Shown here: positions 21,600 to 30,849 of the stretch, one piece after another
How positions within the stretch are numbered: position 1 is the stretch's first letter
Layout of the letters: every line of letters starts with the position of its first letter
Assembly (NCBI GenBank): GCA_963576565.1
Contig: OY755047.1
Coordinates: forward strand, 24,683,171-24,747,170
DNA from: Aspidapion aeneum
Taxonomy: Eukaryota > Arthropoda > Insecta > Coleoptera > Brentidae
Direction of reading: 5' to 3'
Length of the DNA stretch: 64,000 nt
The notes under the pieces: model-generated
What the model was told of the DNA's origin: nothing
Database searches by the model: none
The model's input: the letters and a program-made list of their open reading frames with translations, nothing else
Translations under genes and position numbers: made by a program

Positions 21600-22330
21600 A
21601 AAGATAAAAACCCTTACCATCCTTTCTTTTACACCACTTATAAACCAAAGGTCTCCAGTTTTCAATACATTTGTTCCATCGATCGTCTTTCTTTCTGATA
21701 TTATTACCGGAAAATTTCCATTTTAATTTTGCTACCTCTTCTCTGACATCCTTTACTTTTGTTTTATTTTTTATTTTTTTTTTCTATTTGTGAACTTTAC
21801 ATGTAACATTTGTCTTTTCATTAATCTTTAAGCTTTTGATACCTTATACATGTTTGATTTTATAAGTATCCAGGTCTGGGATTCATATGTGAGTACAGGA
21901 ACCATACATTTTTGTTTTGAGGTGCCGAGGATATTTTTTATTTTTTAGTATGTAGCTTGATTTACCGAATACTGCCCAGGTCAATCTTAGTCATCTCCTG
22001 ATTTCAGCCGTTTAGTTTTCTTTTTTTAGTTCCTCCTCTACTTCATTTTTCTTGGTTTATTCCGATCGTGGTATCCTCATCTTTGTTTGTTATGTATTTA
22101 CTTCTTCCAGCATTTTTATTTATAGTTTTTCTTTCTTAGTTGTTATTAGGGTGATATCGTCAGAATATCTTAGGTGGTTCAAGTATTATCCACTTGCTTG
22201 GTTTCTTCCCAATCTAAGATTTTAAAAACCTCTTCTAGGGCCTGGTTAAATAGTTTAGGTGATATTGTGTCACCCTGTATGATTTTAGCACAGAGAAATG
22301 GAAGGGGAATACATTATCCTTGCTCCTGTG
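21600..22330 (-). pseudogene. CFDP2/RTE-like LINE, RT and C-terminal relic
   Basis: Minus-strand frames give IQGDTISPKLFNQALEEVFK (RT block B), SDDI in place of FADD in a heavily mutated segment, then EIRRxLRLTWAVFGK. They end in AKLKWKFSGNNIRKKDDRWN and NWRPLV. The order matches the C-terminal half of this LINE type. Many stops and frameshifts. Confidence 0.65.
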
Positions 22331-22964
22331 CTAACGCTAAGATTTCTTGTCACTGCCGGCAGCCTATAGCCCATTCATTTATAACTGAGAAATGAGAAAA
22401 GACTGAACGTAAGCTGCGAAGTCCTCTGTTCTGCAGTATTAACGTTCAAACATTTTGTAGCAGTCGCCGTTTACAAAAAAACGTAATTAAAATTAATTTT
22501 CCGGAAACTCAAAAGTTTGAAATACTTATATTTAATTTATTAATTTATAAGGGGGTCCACACATTTTTGATATTTTTTAAAGAGCTACGAGATCATTCTG
22601 ACAGATTCCATGACTATATGAGAATGAGTCTAGATACATAACCCAAACGTCCCAAGGCCTTTACAAAACGAGAAACCAAAAAGAACTAAAAATCGTGCCA
22701 CGTTCCGTACTCACTGGAGTATGCTAGGTGTTTGCAAAGCACCAATAAACGTGTAAGTTTACCTCGCGGTCACAGCTCGATCGCCATATAAAATCAAACT
22801 ATTTTGTTCTGCCATCGACATCGCTGTAAATCATAACATATTGACTCGTTCGGTTCAAGCGGACCGAACCGTGGTCTTCTGTGCTGTAAATCGCGATGAT
22901 AGGTGGCAAAAGTGAACGGGTGAAGTATCCTTAGTATGTACGGTCTCATTAAAAAATACCGCGC

Positions 22965-23570
22965 TCATCCATGTATCAATGTATAGTCAACGGGTTAAAT
23001 AAAAGGAAGTACATAGGAGCGGTAGCCCTGGACATGTCAAAAGCGTTTGACAAAGTCTGGCGTAACGGCTTTATTTTAAATCTGCGGAAAAAACGGTGTA
23101 CCATTACATATCCTCAGGTTATTACAGTCGATCCTGGGAGGTTCATTACCTGACAAAGAAAGGGTACCTGGGGTTAGTTTTTGACAAGAAACTAACCTGA
23201 AACGACTAGGTATCGAATGCACTTCAAAAAGCAAGGGGAGCCCACAGTAGGCTATACCCCTTGTTAAATTCCAGGGGCACACGACACCGTAGAGTAAAAT
23301 TACAAATATAGAGGCAAGTCGTTCGCCACATACAAACATATGCAGCCCCATGCTGGAACAAAGTATGCAGAACGCAAATGTAAAATCAAGAGGGAACTCA
23401 ACATTGAGGATATCTCAGAAACGATCCAGGAGCAGAAAGATCGTTTCATGAGACGGGTCGAGGGGCATTAAAACCCCGTAATACAGGATGAATTCTTGTA
23501 CCGGCCCGGAGACAGGCCAGGGATCTACAAAAGGCCCTTGGATGTCTAATAAAGTTGCGCCAAATTGAGA
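22965..23570 (+). pseudogene. Jockey-like LINE reverse transcriptase relic
   Basis: KRKYIGAVALDMSKAFDKVW (RT block A) opens the relic. It is followed in other frames by YLGLVFDKKLT, ALQKARGAHSRLYPLL, KLQIYRQVVRHIQTYAAPCW and further C-terminal residues. The intervening RT core with FADD is deleted, so only a patchwork remains. Confidence 0.65.
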
Positions 23571-24882
23571 TATTTAAATTCAGGTAAATCCACATGGAAA
23601 AGTACAGACTTGAAATGAAAGAGGTACATACCTATCCCTTGCGCAAAAACACCCACATGCTCACGTCGAAAATTAGTCCTTGCTTGGAATTTTTCGCTGT
23701 TTTCATGGCAAACTATGATTGCTCTACTTTTTTGTTTGCCTTGGCCCTTTATTTAGAGTTTTAGGTATAAGTATATGATTTAAATTTACCTATATTTTCA
23801 ACTTCGTAAGTTAGCCTTGCTGGTAGGTAAGTAAAAATTAGATTAAGAACTTTGTGCCGGAGAGCGTGAATAAAATTCAATAAAGCTGGGAAGGATAAAA
23901 TTTTGTCTGGGAATATGTTTTAAATTAGAACACAACTAGAGAAAATAACACATTTCACAGAAAATAAAAGTCATTCTGGTACAACAAAAAATAACACTTC
24001 TCTCATTTTTCTCCAATAGTGCTTACCACTGGTGTCGTTAATTATAAAATTCCGAAAACAACTAGAGAAAAACTGATAAATCAATCCAGTGAAAAATCAA
24101 CAGGAAAAAATAGAAGTTAGGTCTGTGTACTGTTTACTTCTTCTTTTTTTTTTGGTTAATTGGTAAACACTGCTGCTAAACAAAACATATCCACCAAATA
24201 ATTATCTATATATTATCACAAATATTTTAAATTTAAATTAGATTTTGTTATAACGTTACATGCGCGGCAACAGTGTCTCTAAAAAAAATAACTCAATTAT
24301 GGGAGAGTTATTCATCTCATCGTTGAACTAATCGATCCAATCAAACGTGTTCTTGAGAATTCTTGATGCGATCCGCCATCAAGGAACTTCTACATTTTCT
24401 GTTGATGTATGGGTTTATATCATAACCTCAAATTTCAAGTTTTTTAAATTTTATAAATTATTTGGGAAATCTTGCCTATGCACAGCATTGCGGCAAAATT
24501 GGCAATAAATTTATTGAGGGATGACGATGATGATTCATTCAGTTTATCAGATTCGAACGATGAACTTCTTACACGAAAACCTGAAATTTAGTACCCGTGT
24601 GTAACAGTGTTGCCAAAATGTTCCAAGATAATTTGTGAAAATTTTATATTAAAAATCGTGAGAAATCCTGAGATTTTAAAAAGAGATCAAAATAGAAAAG
24701 GAATAAATAAAAGTTTATAAAAAGCAAAAATAAATTTATATTTATATGTATTACATAAAACCAAACACATTTCAAAAAACTGAAAAACTGTAGAGGTGAT
24801 AATGTTTCATGCCCAAAATAGTTAGTCAGAGTCGCAATCATCGTTTTCATTCAAATATATTTCTTTCGTTCCTAGTTTTTTA

Positions 24883-24894
24883 ATCATATTAATA
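24883..24894. repeat. Target-site duplication of LINE copy 1, 3' side
   Basis: ATCATATTAATA is repeated exactly at 27510-27521 on the other side of the LINE. It abuts the (TA)n tail. Confidence 0.85.
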
Positions 24895-27509
24895 TATATA
24901 TATATTTATCGGTTTCACAACGTTCTACGTCTTCCGATACCCAATCTCCACTCGTTTCTGTTTGCCCATAATTCATCATCTAGGCCTCTTATTCTTATTT
25001 CACTGTCTATTCCTTCTCTCCAGCTTCTCCTTGGCCGTCCTCGTTTTCTTCGGCCAGTTGGTTTCCATTGTAGTATTTGTTTAGGTAGTCTTTCGTCATT
25101 CATTCTTTGTACATGTCCGTACCACACCAGTTGTTTTGTTCTTATATCATCCACTAAAGTACGTTCACCTACTGTCATAATTTCTCTTATTCTTTGATTT
25201 GTAACTCTTTCTCTTTTTGATTTCCCTGCTGCTCTTCTCCAATAGTCCATCTCCGTAGCGGAAAGTATTTTTTCTGTTCTATCCTTGATTGGCCATACTT
25301 CTGAGCCGTATGTAATAATACTTTTTATAATGGTGTTATATATAAGCTTTTTGTTATGTTTTGATATACTTTGGTCCCAAATTATTCCATTTAATAAAGT
25401 TATTGCTTTTCTTCCTTGTACGTTTCGATCTTTTATAGCTTTGTCTAGTGTTCCGTCAGCTGTAATTTTTAGACCTAAGTATTTATACTCATCACAGGAG
25501 TGAATTCGCTGCCCGGTATTTAAGACTAGATCCTGTTTCATTCCACCGATACACATATACTCTGTCTTATTGAGATTAACCTCTAGTCCCCACTTATTGT
25601 ACTCTTCTATTAGTTTTCGTGTCATATATTCGAGGTCGTCATAATCCTGAGCCACTACTATCTGATCATCGGCGAAACATAAAGTATACAAGGTGGTTTC
25701 GTCTAACGGAATTCCCATGTTTTGGCATTTTCTCTTCCATACTTTAAGGACTTGTTCCAAGTATATCTTGAAGAGCGTAGGCGAGATACAGCAACCTTGT
25801 TTAAGACCTTTATTTACTTGAAAGCCTTTGGTTAGTTTTGCTTTTATTTTAACTTTTGCCTTACTATTGCGGTATAACTCTTGGATGGCCTTAATTAGTT
25901 GTACGCTTATGTTTGTGTTTTCCAACGCTTTCCAAAGTAGATTTAGTGGTATACTATCATATGCCTTCTGCAAATCCACGTAAAGCAGATGCAGCTCTTG
26001 ACCGTATGCCATTTTCTTTTCAATAACTTGGGTTATACAAAAGAGATGATCTGAAGTCGATCTACCCGCCCTGAAACCAGCTTGTTCTTCTGCCTCCATG
26101 TCTTTATATTCGCTCTCTACTTTATTTCTTATTATTTTACCGTATATTCTGCTTAGCGTACTAGTCACAGATATACCTCTATAATTGTCACATATATCTT
26201 TCCTTCCTTTTTTGTGTATTGTGGATATATATGACGTTTTCCACTCAGTTGGGACTACAGTTCCATTTAAATATTTTTGGAAAAGATTCCGTAATCTCCA
26301 AAACAGTTCTTCAGTGCCATATTTAATAAGTTCGGCTGGGATATTTCCGGGTCCGGCAGATTTACCGCTTTTTAAGGTTGTGCACACGTTTTTGACCTCA
26401 GAGATTGTGAGGGGTACTGGAGATCCCATCGTTCTAATTATATTGTCTCTTGCGTCTTCCTTGAATTCTGCTCTATCTTCAGTTAAAAGTTTTTTAAAAT
26501 GCTCATCCCATTCTTTGTCTGGTATTGGTGAAATGATATCTCTGCATGTTTCTTTTTTAATCGATCTTATAGTTTTCCAGCTTTCGGTACTTCTCCTACC
26601 TCCTAAGTAAGAATCTATTTTCTGACACTTTTGCGTCCACGAATGATTTTTCTTATCACTGATCATTCTTCTCACCTTTGATTGCGCGTTTTTGTATTCT
26701 TGTCTGCTTCTATCTGTCTTTTGGGATAAGTAGGTGTGATATAATTTCCTTTTTTCCTCTATTTCTCTCTCAATCTCAGCATCCCACCAGTATGGTTTTC
26801 TTCTTTTAGAAGTTTCTTCCACTAATCCTAGTGCTTCTTTTGCAGCTTGGTGGATGCTTAATGTAATACATTCGTATTCCTCATCTGGGGTTTCACCTGA
26901 ACTTGTATTAAGTTTTTCGTTCAGTCTCTTTTTGTATAAGTTTTTTACGCTGTCATGTTCTAGGCTTAGTAGATTATATTTACAGTGATCAATTTCTTCA
27001 ATCACTGTATCATCAAGATGTTGTTGATGCAGGCTTCGGCCTTGATAAGGAAAGAGAATTTTGGACTCCAGAAAATAGTGATCACTTCCGCATGTTGATC
27101 CACGCTTTGTTCTGACATCTTGAATTTTTAGTTTTGTCTTTTGTTTAGTGATAAGATAATCAATGACGGATTTCAGGTTTTGTGAGGGTTTGGTCCAGGT
27201 ATATTTGTGTATTTCCTTATGTTGAAAAAAACCGTTTTGGATTTTTACGTTTAATTGCTCACATACTGTAATTAGCCGGTTTCCATTGTCATTAACAAGA
27301 TTTTCTCCATATTGGCCAACTGTCAGATCATTAACTCTGTTACCGGTTCTACTATTTAAATCTCCCAATATGACAATTTCTCTAGATGCACTTACTGCTG
27401 ATATTTCATTGTGTATTTCTTCAAAAAAATTGTCTTTCACGGCTACATTTGCATCGTCGTTATACGCATAGATTCCAAAAATCGTAAGTCTCATTCCTTT
27501 TATTGTTAT
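24895..27509 (-). mobile_element. CFDP2/RTE-like LINE copy 1, 5'-truncated, intact frame
   Basis: The insertion is delimited by the 12-bp duplication ATCATATTAATA on both sides. Reading the minus strand, it runs from within the endonuclease domain to a 3' end ...CGTTGTGAAACCGATAAA followed by (TA)n. 5' truncation plus a duplication is the signature of target-primed reverse transcription. Confidence 0.88.
24915..27494 (-). CDS. LINE endonuclease/reverse transcriptase polyprotein, 859 codons, 5'-truncated
   Basis: Residues 1-150 hold the apurinic-type endonuclease: LGDLNSRTG at 43-51 and GSDHYFLE (catalytic SDH) at 136-143. The N-terminal strands with the first Asn/Glu are missing. Residues about 375-670 form the reverse transcriptase: YVDLQKAYDSI at 505-515, GLKQGCCISP at 563-572 and the FADD catalytic pair at 607-610. 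The C-terminal part has WYGHVQRMNDERLPKQ at 791-806 and RGRPRRSW at 818-825, typical of craniofacial-development-protein-2-like LINEs. No stop interrupts it, so the insertion is recent. The Met start is arbitrary. Without the endonuclease N-terminus this copy should not transpose alone. Confidence 0.92.
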   Translation of the reverse strand: MRLTIFGIYAYNDDANVAVKDNFFEEIHNEISAVSASREIVILGDLNSRTGNRVNDLTVGQYGENLVNDNGNRLITVCEQLNVKIQNGFFQHKEIHKYTWTKPSQNLKSVIDYLITKQKTKLKIQDVRTKRGSTCGSDHYFLESKILFPYQGRSLHQQHLDDTVIEEIDHCKYNLLSLEHDSVKNLYKKRLNEKLNTSSGETPDEEYECITLSIHQAAKEALGLVEETSKRRKPYWWDAEIEREIEEKRKLYHTYLSQKTDRSRQEYKNAQSKVRRMISDKKNHSWTQKCQKIDSYLGGRRSTESWKTIRSIKKETCRDIISPIPDKEWDEHFKKLLTEDRAEFKEDARDNIIRTMGSPVPLTISEVKNVCTTLKSGKSAGPGNIPAELIKYGTEELFWRLRNLFQKYLNGTVVPTEWKTSYISTIHKKGRKDICDNYRGISVTSTLSRIYGKIIRNKVESEYKDMEAEEQAGFRAGRSTSDHLFCITQVIEKKMAYGQELHLLYVDLQKAYDSIPLNLLWKALENTNISVQLIKAIQELYRNSKAKVKIKAKLTKGFQVNKGLKQGCCISPTLFKIYLEQVLKVWKRKCQNMGIPLDETTLYTLCFADDQIVVAQDYDDLEYMTRKLIEEYNKWGLEVNLNKTEYMCIGGMKQDLVLNTGQRIHSCDEYKYLGLKITADGTLDKAIKDRNVQGRKAITLLNGIIWDQSISKHNKKLIYNTIIKSIITYGSEVWPIKDRTEKILSATEMDYWRRAAGKSKRERVTNQRIREIMTVGERTLVDDIRTKQLVWYGHVQRMNDERLPKQILQWKPTGRRKRGRPRRSWREGIDSEIRIRGLDDELWANRNEWRLGIGRRRTL

Positions 27510-28083
27510 ATCATATTAATACATATGTCAAAATCATAGCATGTATCCATTTCCATTTCTTTTCCCAGTCAGTTTTATATTTTTGTTGATAAGGGACATT
27601 TTTCTTTTTATGAGGGAGGGATTCGGATTCATGAACAGACTCTTCACTATCACTACTATCAGACATATTCAGACAAACACCGCAATACGAACTAACTGCA
27701 AACAAAAGCACTTGCCTATTCGGTGAAACTATTTTGAAACAAATAACTACTGCCCGCGCGATCGCGATTCCGCGGAACTGATCCAGCAATGTTCGCGAAG
27801 TTCGGGACTTCCCCGAATTTCAACGCAATGAAAATAATCCAGTAGAGTAGCAGCGAGAGTCTGAACGCTTAACCTGATATATTTGTGATGTTGGTTAGGA
27901 ATAAAATATACATTTTGTTTGGATAGATTTTTATTAAAATTTGACGTAAAATACAAAAATCGTGAGAAACGCTGCGTAATTCGTGAAATCGTAAGATACT
28001 TTCCAAAATCGTGCAATTTCACGATTAATCGTGAGTTTTGGCAACACGGCCAGTGAATTTAAAAATCAAACAAGTTTCGTTGT

Positions 28084-28821
28084 TAATCGGGTAAAAAGGA
28101 GCTTTTGTTTCCCTCATATTTTTCCGTGGGTAGCTTGAAAGATTAACCTCACGGGGGTCTAAGATCTAATGGACACCTAATAAATGTTGATAGTTAACTG
28201 TTTCGTCCTTATGGGACTCCTCAGAACACTGCTTGGTCAATGTGAAACCCTTGCGAAGTTAATTAGACAGTTTTGTCTTTAATCCTATGTAAATAGTAAG
28301 AAAACTCTCGTAAAAAGCACCATCTACCGAGATGTGAGAGAAACTAGAACAAGAACCGGCGAACATAAATTGCTATACATATCGATCATTGAAAAGATCG
28401 ATTGCAAATAAAAAGAAACAAACAATCCGTGACCCACGACAGCTGTTTGTTAGTATTATTTGACTTAAAATTCCACGGATTGTTTGTTTCTTTTTATTTG
28501 CAATCGATCTTTTTATTTACCGATATGTATAGCAGTTAATTTTCGCTTGATCTTGTTCTAGTTTCTCTCGTATCTCGGTAAATCTCGCTTCTTGCGAGAG
28601 TTTTCTCACTATTTCCATAGGATTAGGGACAAAACCGTCTAATTAACTACGCAAGGGTGTCACATTGACCAAGAAGTGTTCTAAGGAGTCCCATAAGGAC
28701 AAAACAGTTAACAGTCAACACTTATTAGGTATCCATTAGATCTTGGACCCCCGTATGGTTAAGCTTTCAAGCTACCCACGGAAAAATATGAGAGAAACAA
28801 AAACTCCTGTTTACCCGATTA
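28084..28821. repeat. 738-bp palindrome with about 41-base loop
   Basis: The edges TAATCGGGTAAA and TTTACCCGATTA are exact inversions. The arms continue through TTTTTCCGTGGGTAGCTTGAAAG and GATTGCAAATAAAAAGAAAC up to a spacer at about 28432-28472. A TA dinucleotide at each edge could be a mariner-type target site, but the palindrome makes this ambiguous. Confidence 0.87.
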
Positions 28822-29216
28822 TAATTTTCGAATGACCCGAGATGCGGTTGAGGTAGTTTATAAAATTTACAGACACATTTAAAAATTAGGTTAGACGCAT
28901 CGGGTTCCTCTAATTTTTGTTGTCCTCATCGCTGATGGCTCTCATAGTCATATGTTCCCTCGACTGATGGCATCAGTGGCAACAATCAGATGGATTTCAG
29001 ATTAATTTAAGAACTTTCCCTATGCGTTATTCGGCCACACGGAAGGTCAAACATTATCCTTTAGTATAGATAAAGTTTAAACCAGGTAACTTGTATTACT
29101 CCAATACAAAAACAAAATAATGACACTATTTTCTATGAAAAATGTCTGCATTCATTTCACTTACCTACTAAGAACTAGTTGCACAAGTTGTATTGTTAAA
29201 ATATTGTCATCTGTTG

Positions 29217-29759
29217 CTGCGTTCGGAATTTGCATCTCGGACGCGACGGATTTTTGGTCATGTGATTACAGATTAGTCTGAGCAAATTGGAATTAACGAA
29301 CGATCCGGATCAAATCGATCAAATTTTTATAAATGGTTATAACCTTAAATATAACCAAAAATATTATGTACATATTGCAACTCACGCCCAGCTATAATTT
29401 TGACAAAATTTACCTGTGATGTCGGACATTTATATAATTTAACAATCAAACATTAAATAATTCGATTTCAATCAAAGAAATTTATAGTAAATTATTTTTG
29501 TAAACAAAACAAATACACAACATACGTCACAATCTCAGGTTAATCTGTTTCGTCGATCAAAATGTACGGAGCAACCAGATTTACGTGAGACTAGCCTGAG
29601 CAAAATTACCGAACGATTCAGATCTAAGGTCACTATATCACGAAGTAGGAACTTCGTGTTATAGTGACCTTATTCAGATCTACCTCCTCTAGATCTAGAT
29701 GGAATTAACGAACGATTTCGATCAAAAAGATTAATCCGACGTAAATACCGAACGCAGCT
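29217..29759. mobile_element. Non-autonomous DNA element, TIR GCTGCGTTCGG
   Basis: The left terminus GCTGCGTTCGG and right terminus CCGAACGCAGC are inverted. AATTAACGAACGAT occurs near both ends and CTGAGCAAA near both halves. No transposase. It carries the small hairpin insertion at 29626-29671. Confidence 0.6.
29626..29671. mobile_element. 46-bp hairpin insertion with 10-bp direct repeats
   Basis: Arms of 21 bases (AAGGTCACTATATCACGAAGT and its complement, one mismatch) surround a 4-base AGGA loop. ATTCAGATCT flanks it on both sides (29616-29625 and 29672-29681). The structure reads as a minute insertion with target duplication. Confidence 0.75.
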
Positions 29760-29945
29760 TGTGTCAAAACTGACCGGAATTAGTAGCGTTAACCAAAAAG
29801 ATGTATATTGTCATGGAAAATTACTCTTTTTTCCCTTATTTGAAGGATAGAATACAGGCGTTGTGTTCCGCTTTTGATTCATGCTACACTGACGAAATGA
29901 GGTCAAAATCAGTTTGAAATACGTGTACGTGGCTATAGTCAGTTT

Positions 29946-29984
29946 TAGCTCACATGTATACTATAACTATAGCAGTGTGAGCTA
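29946..29984. repeat. TA-bounded GCTCAC palindrome, site A
   Basis: TA, then GCTCACATG...CAGTGTGAGC, then TA. The 35-base palindrome has ATACTATAACTATAG at its centre. It is one of three sites of the same design. Confidence 0.75.
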
Positions 29985-30424
29985 TGCAGATCAAAAATAA
30001 GAAAAAAAAATTCTCCCAGCAGGCATGGAAAAATTTTTGAAGTGTAAACTTCTTTAGACGCGTTTAGCAGTTTTTGTGGGTGCGAATTGACCTGAGCCGT
30101 CAGGCTCGGCTATGTAACGCTCATTCGGGTGAAATCGGCTCGAGTCAACTAACTGTGAGAAACATTCAGCGAGCGATATGATGATGAAGATGAAGGCCAG
30201 TACACAGAAGAGTTCGGTTCGGTCCGCTTTGCAAAATATGTTATGGGCCACAATTATTAGTTTCGCCTTGTCGAAGTTTACACTTCTGCCATGTGGTCTT
30301 AAACACACACAATAATTTTTCTTCTTGTCTTTAAATCTTTCTATGCCACGAAAATTTTTTTCTTTATTCACGTGTACTAAGCTTTGTATTAGTACATTAT
30401 CTTTGCGTTTTAGATGATTTTAAA

Positions 30425-30625
30425 AGTTTTCTGCCGCGTCGTCTGTCTGTATGTCTATATGTCTGTATGTTTTTTATCTTTCTCTCTGTATGTATGTCAG
30501 TCTGTAAAGTCCAACGCGCATAATGCAAAAACCGCTTGCTCGATTTTATTGAAATTTTGTACCTAGGTTGGGTTGTGGTTCTAGATGGTCCTATTTAACG
30601 GACATTTCTTGAAGCATTATAACAA
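30425..30625. repeat. Repeat with TGTCTGTATG tract and GCGCATAATGCAAAAACCGC
   Basis: A tract of TCTGTxTG units is followed by a conserved block (CCGCTTGCTCGATTTTATTGAA, then ACCTAGGTTGGGTTGTGG). It is the inverse relative of 35510-35700, which ends in (CAGA)n. This is a dispersed DNA repeat. Confidence 0.7.
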
Positions 30626-30849
30626 AATATGCGAAATGTTCTATTTAAAAAAATCGTTAGGTTGGTTTCAACAGGTAATCAGTAACAACTAAATTGTTAA
30701 ATGTGAAAAATGGTCAATGATCCATCATTTAATCTAGTTTATGTTGCATCTTTCTGCGATAAATAAAAACAAAGTTATCGCACGAGGTACGCACGTTTAT
30801 ACCACACTTCCATCACCCTGTACATTTATGAGTTTTATTTAAATATTAT

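Larger units (their letters stand above)
24605..28049. mobile_element. hAT-like element split by a LINE insertion
   Basis: The left end CAGTGTTGCCAAAA (24605-24618) and right end TTTTGGCAACACGG (28036-28049) are inverted repeats over 12 perfect bases. The CAGTG start is hAT-like, and several ATCGTG motifs sit just inside each end. Without the LINE (24895-27509) and one duplication copy it is about 820 bp. A minus ORF (27511-27726) opening MSDSSDSEESVHESESLPHK and ending DWEKKWKWIHA may be a transposase N-terminal remnant. No convincing 8-bp target duplication is visible. Confidence 0.55.

Noticed and set aside
26185..26610. 141-codon plus-strand ORF
   Set aside because: It is antisense to the reverse transcriptase of LINE copy 1 and has no domain of its own. 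The same applies to 25285-25503 and 40627-40845.
30054..30371. 105-codon minus-strand ORF
   Set aside because: No recognisable motif or splice context and low coding signal. I could not support it as a gene.
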